Source of the DNA: Eremophila alpestris peregrina
Lineage: Eukaryota > Chordata > Aves > Passeriformes > Alaudidae
Assembly (NCBI GenBank): GCA_009792885.1
Contig: WMCF01000203.1
Coordinates: 1-64,000, forward strand
Length of the DNA: 64,000 nt
Direction: 5' to 3'
Notes under the pieces: model-generated
Databases searched by the model: none
Seen by the model: only the letters and a program-made list of their open reading frames with translations
Told to the model about the DNA's origin: nothing
Part shown: positions 13,501 to 28,500 of the stretch, piece after piece
How the letters are laid out: each line of letters starts with the position of its first letter
How positions within the stretch are numbered: position 1 is the stretch's first letter
Made by a program: the position numbers and the translations under genes

Positions 13501-16500
13501 TGTTTTGACAAGTGTTTTATGCAAGCTTCTGCTGTACTCTCGCAAATTATGCCATGGGGTGTTAACAGTCTGCTGACCATTAACAGTCAAAATGTTTACT
13601 GCCAGTAAAAAGAAAAAAACATTCATGAAAGAAACTTGAATTAATGACATTTGAACTTATGGGGCAAAAAGAACAGTGTATTATATGGCTATCTTCAGTT
13701 GCTAAAAAAAAAAAACCCTACAAATTGCTATTGCACACAACTGCAGTTTTGACCTTCACATGGACAGTTACATTGTTTCCATGAGGATTAACAAAACCTG
13801 CAGTTTTCCACCTAAATTTACAGATGGAAGAAATTAATTCACCTGCATAGAAAGAACCGATGTCTCAGAATGGGAAAGCACAGAACTAGAAGAGAGAAGA
13901 AAACAGCATTCAGATTGATAATTATTTTGTAATGAAGCAGAGGCAGAGAAGCTTAAAGAGATGTTGTCAAGTATTCTAATAACCAAACTATATTGTATTA
14001 AAAAGTTAAGCATTCATGGGCATAAATTCACGATTTACCAAAAGCCATAAAACCAAAGATATTTCAGTGAAAACCCCAACACTGTAGTCATCTAAGAGCA
14101 ACCAATACTAGGATCCTTTTCGTTCTCCAAGCCAACTGAAATGCAAGATACAAAACTGACTAGGCGTTGTGGAAAGTGACTCTACATATTGCTGTCAAAA
14201 TGTCCTAGTGTGTTACAGATAGGGCATTAGGAATATGAGAATTTTGCATGCAGACTTTTAAACTTGTCTCTTTAAGGAAGGAGCAGTGGGCTGTGATCAC
14301 ACTAGTTAACCCAAGGTTTACTTTCTAGGAGCAACAGTAAACCCCAGAAGAAGCCCAGAGAAGCCTAAAGGTCCAGATGCCCAAGATACTAAAAGCAAAA
14401 CAGAAGCATCAGGATACCTCCTTCTAAACAATGTATGACATCCCAAGTGTGTGTGATGTGTATGAAGCTAACATCAATAGCCTGATGTGAAATATTTTCT
14501 ATCCGTAGAGGTAAATGAGTAAGTTTCCATGTGCTCCTCTGCACACATACACCTAACAAGACAGAAGAATGAGATGTGCTTGCCACAGCCCATCTGGCTG
14601 ACATTTATGCACAAAGGGGTACAGATCCTCACCTTCAGAAGCTCGTCCTCGCCAGCATCAGGAAACTTGTCATGCAGGGAGTCTTTTAGGACCTTGGCAA
14701 TGAATCGCATTCCGTAACTGAGAGAAAGAGAAGGTCAAATAAGACTGCTGCAAGCATGAAGATGTCAGCAGCTTCTCAGGGATAACACTGGTGCATCAGA
14801 CTCACGGGATTTTGTCCACTGAACTAATAATGGCAGACAGGAACTTGTCTGTCACTGTCCTCATGTTTCTGATTGAGGCATCCAGGCGTGTCCTCACCTC
14901 TTCATGACTTAGGGCTTGCTCAGGCGTAACATCATACGGCAGTTTGCTATTTGAAAAAGTCAAATGTGAAGGAGAACATTACTCAGGCTAGTACACTTCA
15001 AGAACATATAGCTTGACACAGAAACATGCTTATATTCACTTCACCGCCAAAAGCTATGCACGGCCTTTAATTAACCTACTTGGCACCATCAGAGCTGAAA
15101 TTCTTTTGCTTTTACTCCCTTTACTCTCCCTCGCAATGGCCACTGAAAGACCCAGCTAACTCAAAACTGAATCTTTTTTACAGCATGCACACTAGGTAAA
15201 AAAAGCACCATCCATAACACATAGTAGTACTTCAGACTGCAAACTAGTGAAAATGACAGCTTGCATCTGGGTATTAAGATGATGAAAACCTGGAAGCAAG
15301 CAGAAGCTAGAGCAGCATCCATAAAACCAATATAACAAGCTGCTGAAGGAATAGGTATCTTTTTTCAATCAGCTGAAACTACTGCATAGTATTCCAGTGA
15401 ACACAGACAGATGAAGCTGGTAATGCATAAAGGTGTATCCTAAATCTAATGTACAAAGAATAATCTGAACACATAGTTAACACAGGAAAATACCAAAGAG
15501 CATTTCTTCTTCCATCACCTAAATGACATTCCTGTTCAATACTCTCAGCACCATAACCAGAATATGAACTTTAGAACTCTCAGATGAAAGCTGTCTTGAC
15601 AAGACCATCAGTTGGACAGATGCATGCAGTAGAGCCAAGGATGGTTTTGAATTATTAACTGAGCAATGCAAAGTAGTTAAGCACTGTTTAGAAAAATACA
15701 GTATTAACAGGTCCCATACCTGGCCTCTCCCGTTTGAGATTCCATCTGGTTAACCCAAGACTTGTAAATATCCACAGGATCAGTTTTGATATTAAGTGAC
15801 TTGTCATCAATGATTTCCTTCACAACTGGTGCAAGGATCTGCCTCAGGGCATTCTGACCACGGGCACCACGATTGAAACTCACCACCATTTTAATAACGG
15901 TGGGATTCCCAGTCACAATTTCATGAATCTGGTCTACTTTTGATCTGAAGAAGAAAGAATCTATATGAAATTTGAGGTATGCATAACTCTGTCACTGCCT
16001 ACACTTGCCTGGACTACTGTTCCAAGAATGACTTTGGTGGGGAAGGGGGAGGGCAGGCAGGGAGGGGAAATACATGTTTTTTTCAAGTTGTTATTTGTTT
16101 CAGGGCATATATCATCTTCATGCTTCAAAAGCATTTCCAAAAATGCTTAAAGGTAGTTCCTCAAAAATTTCATTGCATATTCTTCCTCGCAGCAAGTTGT
16201 GCCACCCTGCATTGTAAAGAACTGAAGTCATGTAACACTGAGCTCCTAAGGCCTAACCAACCAAGAAAACATGGCTGAGGATAGCCAGAGTTTCTAATAC
16301 TGACAGGAAACAGAAATGCCTAACAACAGAGATTTCAGACTCCTTGTTAGCTTTTGGAAATCCAGAGAACTTAGATTTAGCTCTCTTCCTGGCTTGAAAA
16401 GCCTGACTTTGCAGTTTGTTGGACATATTTATAATCAGACACTGGAGAATTGAGGTAAGATTGATTTTTAGCATGACTTTGCATCAGATCAAAAGTAGCT

Positions 16501-19500
16501 GCCATCTTGAGCAGTGTAATCTTGATTGAAGTGAAAAGCCCTCATCTTTTAAGGACATACTCGATTCTTCTCTTTTATAGACTACATTAACACATATGAA
16601 ATGGGAAGAGGACAATCAATGGACAGATTAGCATTATCTGTATATAAGCACCAGACTTAACATGAAAATGGCCTCAATTTTAGGAGCTGCCAAAATTGAT
16701 TCAACAGCAAGAATGTGCCGTATGCTACCACATACTTGATCTCTTCCTGCAGTGCTGTTTGGAAAAGTCGCAACAACAGGTATTCCTCTCTTTGATTGGA
16801 TGCATAGTTATACAGCGTGAAGATGACAGAATCCATGAATTTTGTGGATTTGTTTTGAGGCATCTGAAAAATCAGCTTGGCCAAGTAGGTTGGGTTAGTC
16901 TACAACAACAAGAAAAATTACTTAGTGTGCAAGTCCCCGCTGGTGTTGCTAAAAACTAAGGTGGCTCAAAACAGTTGCTGGTTGGACTTGATCTTAAAGG
17001 TCTTTTCCAACCTTACTCCTTGTATGACAACTACAGTGCATAAGCAAAGACTGTGCTAAGACATACAACCTTCTATGACAAAAGGTTACTGAGCAGTGTA
17101 AGAAGTTGCTTACCTGAAGTAGGTAGAACAAATGCTGATAGGCTTCCAGCTTTTCTCTCTTTTCTTTGCTCAGTGCTTTCAAACCTCCCCTTTGTTTATT
17201 TAGCATCATCATGTCAGAGAGCTGCTCCTTGTTCTTCTTGGTAAGTTTTTTGCTATGAGAAACAACATCCTGGAAAGAAAGAACAGGTACAGATTTCACT
17301 CTGAGAAGTTTCTAACAAGCAATACTGGAAAACAGTTGCATTGGAGTCACTTCTCTTGGACGTGGAAACGTGGTGTCAAGGAATGCCTGGGGCTATAAAA
17401 GTGAAGCATTATTTCCTATGGCACCAGTTTCTCCAACTGGAAGTACATGGTCTGCTTTGCTCCTGACTTTGTGAATTTGTCTGAAAACCTAGGAAAGGTT
17501 TGTCACTCTTGGTAGCAATTACTATCATTTGGTAGCATTCTGAAGACACTTGGAAATGCTTTCCTTTTTTAAAGTGTGTTTACAGTTTAAAAATACTGTT
17601 CCATATTCAGCTAGCTCACTACCTCCACATACTCTGACAGCAATAGCACTTTTCACTGCAAGCATCAGCCCAAGCACTGCAGCTTCCTTCTAAGATAAAT
17701 TTCACTACACCAATTGAGATTTTGCACTCAGAGAAGCCTAGTGTAATGAATCCAGGACCACATGAAAAGCTGACCAGTACTTCTGCTTGAAGAAAAGACA
17801 GTGATTATCAGCAAGAGCCTTTTTTTTGGGGGGGGGGAGGAGGGGGAGGGGAAGAAATTATTCACACCAGCCAAGCTTAGATAGAGGGGGCTTCCTTTAA
17901 CCAACAAGCAACCAAGTGGCACAAGTGAGCCTCCTGCCTCCAAAATCAACCCCCTAGCTGCAAGCCTGTGGCATGTGACTTCTTTAATGACAAAGGAGCA
18001 ACAAAAAAGAGTCTCAAAGCCTTTAAATACAAAACCTATTTCATTGGTTAGATCAAGATAGTCTTGTTGCCTTTTGAGCTTCACAACTCATCTCTTCTCC
18101 TACAGTTTTCTTTCTAGGGATACATACTAAAATTAGTGGAATGGACTAAGAACATACTGGGAGTAAAAACTTAGTCTGGGGAAACATTTTCCACTGGGCC
18201 TGAGCAACCGACATCTGAGGCCAGGAGCTCTCCATGCTAACTTCCACTGGGCTCAATTCAATGTGTAGCCAGTCGCCCAACAACACATTTCTTACCTGCA
18301 ATGTAATTTTGTTTTTCACTAACAAACCAATTTTGATGTCCATGAGATTGAGGTCATTTTCCAGTTGCTGATTGGATCGGATCAAGGTTACAACTTCTTC
18401 ACGCAGCTTCATTAGCTCAAGCTCCTCCTGAAAATCCTGGTCACTCTGATCCAGCAAGTGGACGAATTTCCGAACCACAGCCATAGGTGGGTTTTCAGCA
18501 TTAACTAAAAACAGGCAAGAAAACAGACAACACTAGGGGATGGCAAACAGAAGTAAATATATGCCTTATCTACGTTTAAACAGCAATAGCACATCAAGGA
18601 GCACCCAGAGTCAAATTAGTACCATCATGTCTAAACAGCTTCAGATATTTTGATTTTCCTGTTTTGAGAAAATTCTAAGAGAAGTAAATCAAGAACAAAG
18701 TCAGTAGTAGCAAAAAAAAAAAAAAAAAACAAAGCAGCTAGAATCAAGTACTCCTTCAGCCTCAAGAACTATCTACTCTCTGTACCTACTCTCTGCACTG
18801 CCCTATAAGCTTTGTCCCAACTGTTCCTCGAAACTGTCTTGATGTTAATAGATCACATAGCCAATATCATTTTGGTTGACTAGAAGCTTGACATGAGCCA
18901 GCAATGTGCACTTGCAGCACAGAAAGCCAACTGCATCCTGGGCTGCATCAAAAGCAGTGTGGTCAGGAGGCCAAGGCAGGTGATTCTCCTCTGCCACTCC
19001 ACTCTCATGAGACCCCACCTTGAGTCCTGTGCTCAGCTCTGGGGCCCCCAACATTAATAAGAAGGATGTGGAGCTGCAGGACTGAGTCCAGAGGAGGTTT
19101 ATCAGGGGGCTGGAGCACACTTCTCCTATGGAGACAGGCAGAGACAGTTGGGGAATCTCTTCTATGAATCTGTGATCCCTCACAAACAGAGATTCGAGGC
19201 ACATCAGTTTTATCCTTTTGGCAATACTTACTGAGGGTTTTGTAGTCCTCTCGTGCTTTGTTTGCTCGGATAAAGGCTTGAATTTTTACAACATCGTTTA
19301 TCTAGGATTTAAGAAACAAAAAAGCACTTGACATAATTCTGGAAAGAGTCCCAAAGTCAGGTACAGAATACATTTAACAAGATAGCCTCTTACGTGATTT
19401 CTGAAATACTGCAGACGATCTCTGTAACGTCTTCTGGCTTGATACATCCTGGTCATGGACTGAATCTATTGAAGGGTAACCAAAACACTCAGATAGAAAC

Positions 19501-22500
19501 GTTACCTGCAAAGTTCACTACCCCAAAGGGTTACCAAGAAAGTCAGCAGAGAGTCTGCAGTACCTTTATTATTTGGTCCTTTTGTGCACGTAGGTAATCC
19601 AAACGGGTTTGATATGCCTTCCTTTGCTTGTAGCCACGCCACTGAGACTGAAAACAAAACAGACACACTCACCTTACTTCTCTAATTAAACAGGAGGAAT
19701 TAAAAATCTGAGCTTGTGTTCCTCAGCTTACAACTGCCCTTTTGGCTAAATGAAACATGAAGGAGACATGCTTGTCTGATCAAGAGATACACTGTGTGAA
19801 GCATTAACTATTTTCCAACTGTAATCATGAGAGACACCTTCTGAAGCACACTGAGAGGTCAAGGACACAGTGAAACAGTCAAGTTGACAGAAACTGTTCT
19901 ACACGAGGATCATGTGTTAGCTGCTGCTGCTGCAGGTGAGAACTATGATGTAACATTTTAAGCCTTCCAAGTGGACCCACTGCCATGGACACTTGGGAAG
20001 AGAAGTAAGGCAAGGGGCTGGACTACATTTGAAGGGAGAGAGTGTTATTTTATTGAGCTGGGAGTGGGTGTGGAGGTTTTGTTAAATATACAGGTAGAGT
20101 ATGTGCTACTTAGGCAATAACAAATAGACAAATACTGCTGAAATAATAAAATGGTAATAGGGTGCCAAGCAACTATTTCATTTGCACACACCACAGAACA
20201 ATTTTTTTTGTTGCTGTCCTGTAAATGCACCCAGTTTCATGCTGAATTATTCTACTGCCTCTTTCAGGTCCTCAATCCTCCAAATCCCTGGACAAATTTG
20301 AAGAGAAGTATTTTACTCAAGATTTACTGAGAACCATGCTGTTTCTCTTGAATTCATGATGAATCACAGCAGCAATGCATCTCATGGTATTACCACCATC
20401 AACACATACAACACACTTCATACTTATTCTAAGTCTTATTCCCTAGACTTTGAAACATGTAAAAAAATAATTGGTTAAGCTTCCTCAAATAAGTTTTTCT
20501 CTCTCTAATTCTATGTGATTACTGGATTGATTATATATGACACCTAAAAGCAAATAATATACCAAAACTCACTGAGAGAAGGAAAGGTTTTTAGATAATT
20601 TACAATATGAGGCAAAGACAATTGTGTGCTGTGCCTACCTGAATTGAACAAAAACTGTCAATAAGCTTGTGTACAGCAAACAACAGCAGACTACGTGTTC
20701 CAAACAGAATTAAAGGGTATCATTACCTGTATGCAAGTGATTGCTGGGACTTGCTTCTTCAAAAAATTCATTCTTGAGTTGAATTCCTGGCGAACAAGAT
20801 AGCCTCGACAGCAAGCCTGAAGTCTCATAATCAGGTTCTCATTTGCAAGCCACAGCTGCTCTCGGTTGTATGCTGCAGTGACTCCAGATATGGTGCTCTG
20901 ATAGAGTGTTATGACAGGAAGAGGAGCCAGGAAAAGAAAATGGAAATACAAGAAAAAAGATGTTATATCAGCTTTCCACATTGTGCTTACAAGAAACCCC
21001 GAAGCTGTCTTTCAAAAAACAGCAACATCATGGTCCTGTACTCTTTTAGTGACGGGATAATTTTTTCTGAAATAGGACACGGAGTTGTGACACACACAAT
21101 CTGATGATCAGCAAATTAGCCTAGCAAATAAAATGAGTTACTAAGCTTGTTAACATGACTATGGCATTGAAGCATTCTATCTTAGAGCTGCATTAAGGGT
21201 AGGAACGGTACAAATATCAACTTTTGAGAGAAAGAACTTGTGGTAATCTACTCTACCTGTATCTCCTCCCGTGACAGCTGACTGTCATTTTGCACAAATC
21301 CTGCTGGTTCATCCCATGCTCCCTCTTTGGTCCGCAGGTTATGATAATAATGATAGCCTCCTCTCACCCAGTGTTTCACCCACTCACTGCCATTGCCCCC
21401 TAAGACCAGAAACTGCAGTTAGAAGTCTGGAAATCTGACAAGTGTCTTACCTTTCATGTATTCAAATGTCACAACCAGGAAATTTACTTTACAGATTCTT
21501 AATCCTCCAAGCAAGGAAAGGAATGTTTCTGAGTCCTAATGACTTCATATGAGAGCTACCTAAACACAACACATTCTACAAGTGGAGAACATTATACTAT
21601 TCACTTTTTTTGAAAAAAAAAAAAAAAAAACCCTTATTTCACGAAGTATCCACAATGGCCATCTACAACACAAGATTTTTTCTCAGGGGCTTTTTTACCT
21701 CTGGTTCCAATTCCATGTACAACAATCGCGCATTTATTTCACTAACAGTTAGCTACTTCAGGTGTACCTGCTGCCCTTTTCTTGACTTCTGACAGTTCTT
21801 GCTGGTATGTCTCAGCACATTCTGGAGTGACTCCATACAGCCCAACATCAGGGGATCGCAAGGCACTCAGGGTCTGGCTAACATCACCATGATCTACTGC
21901 TTCATTAATGGCCAGAATTCCTAAGGAGACTTGGATAACACCAGGAAGCAGGTTAGCTCAAGGGCTCAGTAGCTCATAGCAAGCACAGAATAGCAGAACA
22001 AAGCAAGGCAACAAGAACACATCCTTATAGGTGGGGTATATGTAAGATATGCAAAATTTAAGCGTACATAAACATGAAATACAAATAAAAAAAAACTAGA
22101 CAACTTGCCTCTTCAGTACAGAGTGTCCAACTGTGTGTGGAACTGCATCTGACATCATGTAATTTGTGTGCCCAAAGTCCCAGTATGGTGCTGATTTACC
22201 ACCAGAACTTTTGAACACACAGCATTACAGCTCTCCTCTGACATCTGTGTCAGTTAACACAGTTTCTTCTGGCAGAGCCAGTCACAACTCAAAAAAAGGC
22301 TTTTTTGACAACCAGAGCAGTAATTACTTAATTGTTTCTGCAGAACAGAAACAACATAAAGACGGATGTGACAATGAATAGACCAGTGCACCTGCAAACT
22401 GCATAAAGGAGCAAAGGTGAGTATTACTGATGTGAGTACCCTCTGTATCTGAAAAACATGTGTTTGTCTGGTAACATCTAAGAGAACCAAGACAAGACAA

Positions 22501-25500
22501 CTACCTCATGTGAATGAAAGGTAATGCTCACCAGAAAACACTTCAGTTGTGCATGTGAAGTCTCACTTCTAACTAACCACCCGCAGACACACATATTAGT
22601 CACAAATGACAATTTGATAGAGATTTGTCCAATGAGGTAATGTGGTCTAATGGTCACATGCAAAACTGGAAAAAAACGTATATTCCCCCCACAACAGAAG
22701 AAATTTAGTATTTGAAGAATCTGACATTCACTCCTCAAAAAAACACACCTGCACCAGAAACCAGTAGGTTCATTTGGTTTCCTTTGCCACATGTACATGA
22801 CATTTTTAGCTCCCAACTTTTCATTAAATAATTGGTATTTGGCTGGTAGTGGGGATTAATTGCAATACTGTGTGATAATACTTACATCTCTGGGACTCCT
22901 CTGTGTCCTTGTTAGCCTTATGAATCCCATCCTGAATTTCATCTAGCCAAAGTACAGCTGTTTCATCCTTTGTGTCCTGAAGAGAATACAAGAAAAACAT
23001 ACAGTATCAGGAGAAAAGTATCACTCTTTTTGCAAAGTAAGATAACCTATATTTAGAAATAGCCAATAGAGTAGTTTCCATATCAGAGGGAATAAGAAGT
23101 ATTTCAGTCTTCCTAACTGACTCCAACACAAGGACATCACGCTGATTCGTGACTAGCAGAGACTTCTATGGCATTACCACACTCAATACTTTCTCCCAGG
23201 CAAAAAACCTTTTCAGGAAACGGAACAAACAAGAAATTCTATCAGTGGGAATCACTCTTATAATAAGCTGAGCAAACTCAAGGCAGGGGCTTGGTACTAG
23301 TTTGTCCTAAAGCCATACTAGCTAAGAGGATATGATTTCCCAGGAAGCTAGTCCATCAACAGAAGAGGACTATGCAGAGCTGCTCATGCACATCTGTGTG
23401 CAGAAACTAATAAACCTTTGGGTAATTAACATCACATCAGGCTGCTTATTTCTGTGACTTCACGACTTCACAAACCTGTACAAATTAGCAAAGTAAAAAG
23501 CATCGTAGGTATTGTGGATGGGTGTACACACACAGCAGTCAAAGCCATGTTTGAAATCTTTAACAGATTGTTTGTCAAGGAGCAGTGATCACACAGTATC
23601 CTGTACTTTGGCTGGGAAATCCAGCCAAATGAGCTAATGTTATATGCAGAAATTTGAGTCCCAAAATATACATAAAGAACAATGACCCAAAAGTTGCCAA
23701 GCATAAGCTTCTCCCCACCCACTGGTGCTTCCTGTAGGTAACTACTGAAAGGAATGCTAAGATACAACTGCCATCCCTCTGACAATTTTCCTCATTCAGA
23801 CAGAACACAGGAAACGTTTCATTTGGGAATGGAATAATAATCACACTCTACAGAAGAACCACTATTTACAACACTGAACAGCTTTAAGGCCAGACTTAAA
23901 ATGAACATTTCCTTACATGCCTTCTGTATTTTTCCCACTGTTTTGGCAGATCTAAAACTACCTGGCTAAATGATACTTCATTCAAGAGCTTAACATGACC
24001 CTCACAGTCATATTTCATCTGAAAGCCAGACAGTCCCACAAGAGCACCAGCAACAGCAAAATTCCTGTCCAGGGTGTGGGGGAGAATCATCACTGTCACT
24101 CTACTGTACTATCTACCCCCAGAAATCAACCTGAAGATTACCAAAACCATCTTGTGCTCCTCTACAGTTTTACTACTGCAAGGCTTTCTGCAAGGTACAC
24201 ACAATTTAACACACTACAGAGTCGAGTGTTGCTTTCTCTCTCACCTCAGCACATCAGAAACATGCAGGATACAGCACTCCCCATTCAAGTAAGCCACTCA
24301 ACAATGTCTTCAGGTGAACTACAATCCCTCTCAGCCCCAAGGTACAGAAATCACTAGTTCATAACAGTTGACTTCAGATTGTGCTTATTTTCCCCACATT
24401 GTTACTTTATAATATGATCTTTCTATTTCTGGAATTACTCCCATGCTGCTGGGAGAAGACCTTTATCTTATGCCTAAATAAGGTAATTTCATACCTACTC
24501 AGAAGTTACCAGCACAGTCTGGCACAAGCTTAAGGACAGGAGAAAAAGATTTCATTGTTTTATTCTGACTCAGCGAGAGGAAATGCTTCAGCACAAAATG
24601 GATCCTGAGGAACATTAACCCTGTTAAGACCCTTGGGAAAGCTGCTTAATGATTTTCATCAGAATTGCACACAGTTTTCAGCTATTGTCATCACACCAGT
24701 TTACCTTTAGTCAAAACAAGAATGTACAACACAATCTAGACCTTAGCCTCTGTACAAAATTATGCATTGCTATTAAAGCAATGAGCTCCACAGCAGAAAA
24801 AAAGAAAACACTCTCAAGCCAATGAAAGCAAACATCTGCTACTTCTCTGTAAAAAATGAGGGAAAAAAAAAAAACCCTGAGTCCTATCCCTACTACCCAA
24901 AAATCACTTGTGTACACACATGTGCACTTGTCATCCTTTCTTATACCTGTAGGATGAAACTTGCTCTTCCTCTCTTCATCTTCACCTCTCAGTTACTGAA
25001 AGCTGCAACTATGTACAAGTAGGGAGAAGTCCTTGGCTAATGACAACTTCTGCTCAAAAAGTCATAAGCTATGAAAGTGTCATCAGGTGAACAAGAGCAT
25101 ATATTTTGCTGGTAATATGAATGTTTGCTTCACATCTTTTTTCTAATTTTCACTTTACAAATTTTTCCGCTTTCAGAAACTTTCTTTAGGCCAAATACAA
25201 CTATACCTACGACTACATTTAACAAAGAACATTAGAAGAAAATATGTAAGCTTGCAGAAAACTTGCAATCAGAAGTTCAGTACTCCTGGAATGAACATGG
25301 TCTCCTCACAAAAACAGATGGTGAATATTATTTTTCCACAAAAAAAGATATGTCTATCACTTGGGACCCGAGTTCAGCTGTAGCAAGCCACCACGTGCAC
25401 TTAATATCCTTACAGCCATCCCCACAGTTCAGGGATTCACACTGTTAGCTGGAATCTCTTTCTCTAGTACAGAAAGATCCAAACTGACTGGTTAAGATCA

Positions 25501-28500
25501 GTTGAAGGTATACAGAATGCTCACCTCTCCACTGCCAATTTTGATTCCCAACTTTCAAGACGAGCAGGAATCCAGTACCACTAAAGGTCTTTCAAGAGGA
25601 GCATTTGACTGCACTCACCTGTGCTTTCTCTCTCTTGGCTCGAAGTAGTGTATCCTGGTAATGCTGTGCTACCTTTGGAACTACTCCCTCCAATTTTGCT
25701 GCAGGAGTCTGTAAGGCTTGAAGAGTCTTCTTGGTGTCCCCTTCATCCAGAGCTTCATTAATAAGACCAATTGCCAAAATCCCTAGGGAGGAATGCAAAG
25801 GGGGAGAAAGACAAAGTTCCATTCTTGGTCAACAATAATCACAAGCATTGCTTCAGAAGAAAAGTGTGGTTAGTCCTTCCTAAATCAAGTAACAGCTCAG
25901 AACCACAATATTTTTAACAAAAAACATTATTTACTAGTAAAGAAACCAAGGCTATTTCTCCCTTCTGAAGTAGCAGTAATTCTTGGTGTTGATATTTAAA
26001 AAATAAAGTCTAAAAGAAAAAAACAAACACCACACACACACACACAAAAAAAACCAAAAAACCCAAATAAACACCCCCCAACCAAAACAAAAACAAAACC
26101 TCGGGGAAGACTACATGCAGGGACAAAACTGAATCCTCAGACACCGAGCTCAGAGCTTTGAGAAGAGGACTATCAAAGCCCAAATGGCCAGAGTTCACAA
26201 TATTCCAAGGTTCTGGCTTCTCCAGACGGAAATCTTCACACAAAACTAAAGACTTGCATGGAATACCATTTAAAAATACAGTAAATTCTTATTTTAGAAA
26301 ACCTTTTGTTAAGGACATGAGTAGTATCAGCTGTTTTATCAGAGAAGTGGATACTATTGAAGTACAGTAAAATTTACCATTCAGCAAAACAAAGACCTTA
26401 CAGTTAGCTAAATGCAAATAGAATCTACATCTATAGCAACTGTGTCCAGAAAAATCATTCAGTAACTCAGGCTGAGACGCATCCCAGAGTTCATCCGATT
26501 CATTTCCCTGCTCAAAGAAGGATCCAACCAAGGTTTGTTCAGTGCAGAACAAAGAAGTCTTTTAGATAAAAGAAAGGAGCTCAGTGTGGTAATCTCCCAC
26601 TTTGGTTATTGTCATCGAAGATTGTGACTCTTCAACACAGAAGACTCACTAAACAGAAGTTCATACGAAAAACAGAACATCTTGGGGAAGAGATTATATT
26701 CAGATGGAGTAGTTTTTACATTCTTGGTATTCCGTTCCTCAGCTTCTTCTTTTTTTATTTTAGAACAGTTTATGCCTTAGTAACCTTGACGAATTCCAAA
26801 AGGTTCTGATAAGAATAACTACAGTTTGGCTGAGGCACTGTGGCCTAAGCTTCAAATACACTGCAACAGTTCACAACTAAGATCTTCCTAGATATCTAAC
26901 ATACAACACAACTACAAGTCAATCAATAACTTTTTGTATTGACATGCACCCTAATTTTAGCACTCCTTAAAAGCTATGGTCTAGCATGAATTGAACTTAC
27001 TTTCATGTTCTTCACGCACAACTTTATTCACATGATCAACACATGATTGGATATCATTCCACGTGATAAATTCATTTCCTTCTGCATTTCTTTCAGCTTT
27101 CAGCTTCACCAAATCATCAATGTATCTGTCACAAAACAAAACCCAAACCAGTAAACATCACGTTGCAACAAGCTTCTCAGGGAGCACACAGCCCAGCACT
27201 GAGAAGTGCACACAAAGTGGGAGAGGTAACATGAGGGTTGAAACTGAAAATGGGGAGAAAGAGAAACTCTTGTGTGTGTGGAGGATATTGGCACAAATGT
27301 GAAGTAGGTTCAAACAGACAAAACTGCCAAACAGGAAAAACCACTGAAACACTGAATCAGGGTCCAAAGAATATGGTGGGTGAGCTAGTGTAAGTACTAG
27401 TGACAACCTGATGGTATTACAGCATGGCTTTAATGTGAAATCCATGAGAAAGCATTGGGAATCAGAGCAGTAAGAAACAGTAATCACAAAAACAAGATGC
27501 AAGAGACAGCATAGATTAAATCCAAACTGTGACAAATAATGCAGAAATAATGTAAAGTTTAAGAGAAGGAAAAGAAAATTCATGAAGTCACAGAATATAA
27601 GCAACAGCAAGGAAGGTATAATTCCTTGAATTACTCACCTCTGCGAGTTCTCATCCTCAATGTTTGTAAGGCCTGTGACAGGACTGCTCAGTTGTTTCCA
27701 CACTGTATTCATATCCCCTGAATCCAAAGCCCTATTAATCAGGGCCACAGAAGACAGCATCTCTACAGCAACAGATAGTTCTGGATGGGTGAGGTGACCC
27801 TGCATACAAAGAGGACAACAAATTAATTCTATTCACTCTATACAAACTATTGGTGCACACAGCAAACAATGGACTAGCTGTCAGAACAGACATATAACAA
27901 GGCAAAGGAACATCCTTTAGGACAACAAAGTAGAAAGGTAAGAATCACAAACAAAGCTAGAGCACCAAGTAAGAGACTGACATACAGTCTTACAAGGCCA
28001 AGCAGATCAAGATTTAAGGATTAAACCACATCAGAACAGACTGAACACCAAAGCAGTTCTGTGAAGACTCAAGACAGTTTGTTCCAGAGAACACATTAAA
28101 GAAAACAGACAAGGCAGACCCAGTGACCCATGCCAACTTCCAGAAATAACAGAGAAGGTGATACTTACTTCAGGGCTCTGCTGCTGTAAGGTGGCCAGCT
28201 CCCTTTGGTAAAGATCTGCAGCAAATGCATAAACCTCTGGTAACTGGGCCTCTGAATTCATCATTTCTGCCACAGTCTTCTCAGCATCACCCATTCGAAT
28301 TGCTAAATTAATTCTGGCTACAGCTGCGAGTTCTAGAAATTCAAAAAGCATAAAAAATAAGGAAGGCAGACAGTTGAGACTCCCATAAAAAACAGCACTT
28401 TTATTTTACTCAAATATTTAACTAGAGAAAGAATAATACTCGACCTGCAGGAAAAGAGCCAACCTCTCAGATGCATACACCCTCAGTTAGTTAGTCTTCC

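Noticed and set aside
18845..19204. 119-codon minus-strand frame in IQGAP1 intron 22 as an alternative IQGAP1 exon
   Set aside because: It is the antisense of a CR1 ORF2 end, which reads correctly on the plus strand.
23468..23844. Overlapping frames of 89-105 codons in IQGAP1 intron 15
   Set aside because: No conserved residues, no splice logic and no recognisable domain. The frames overlap in different phases of the same strand, as expected by chance.
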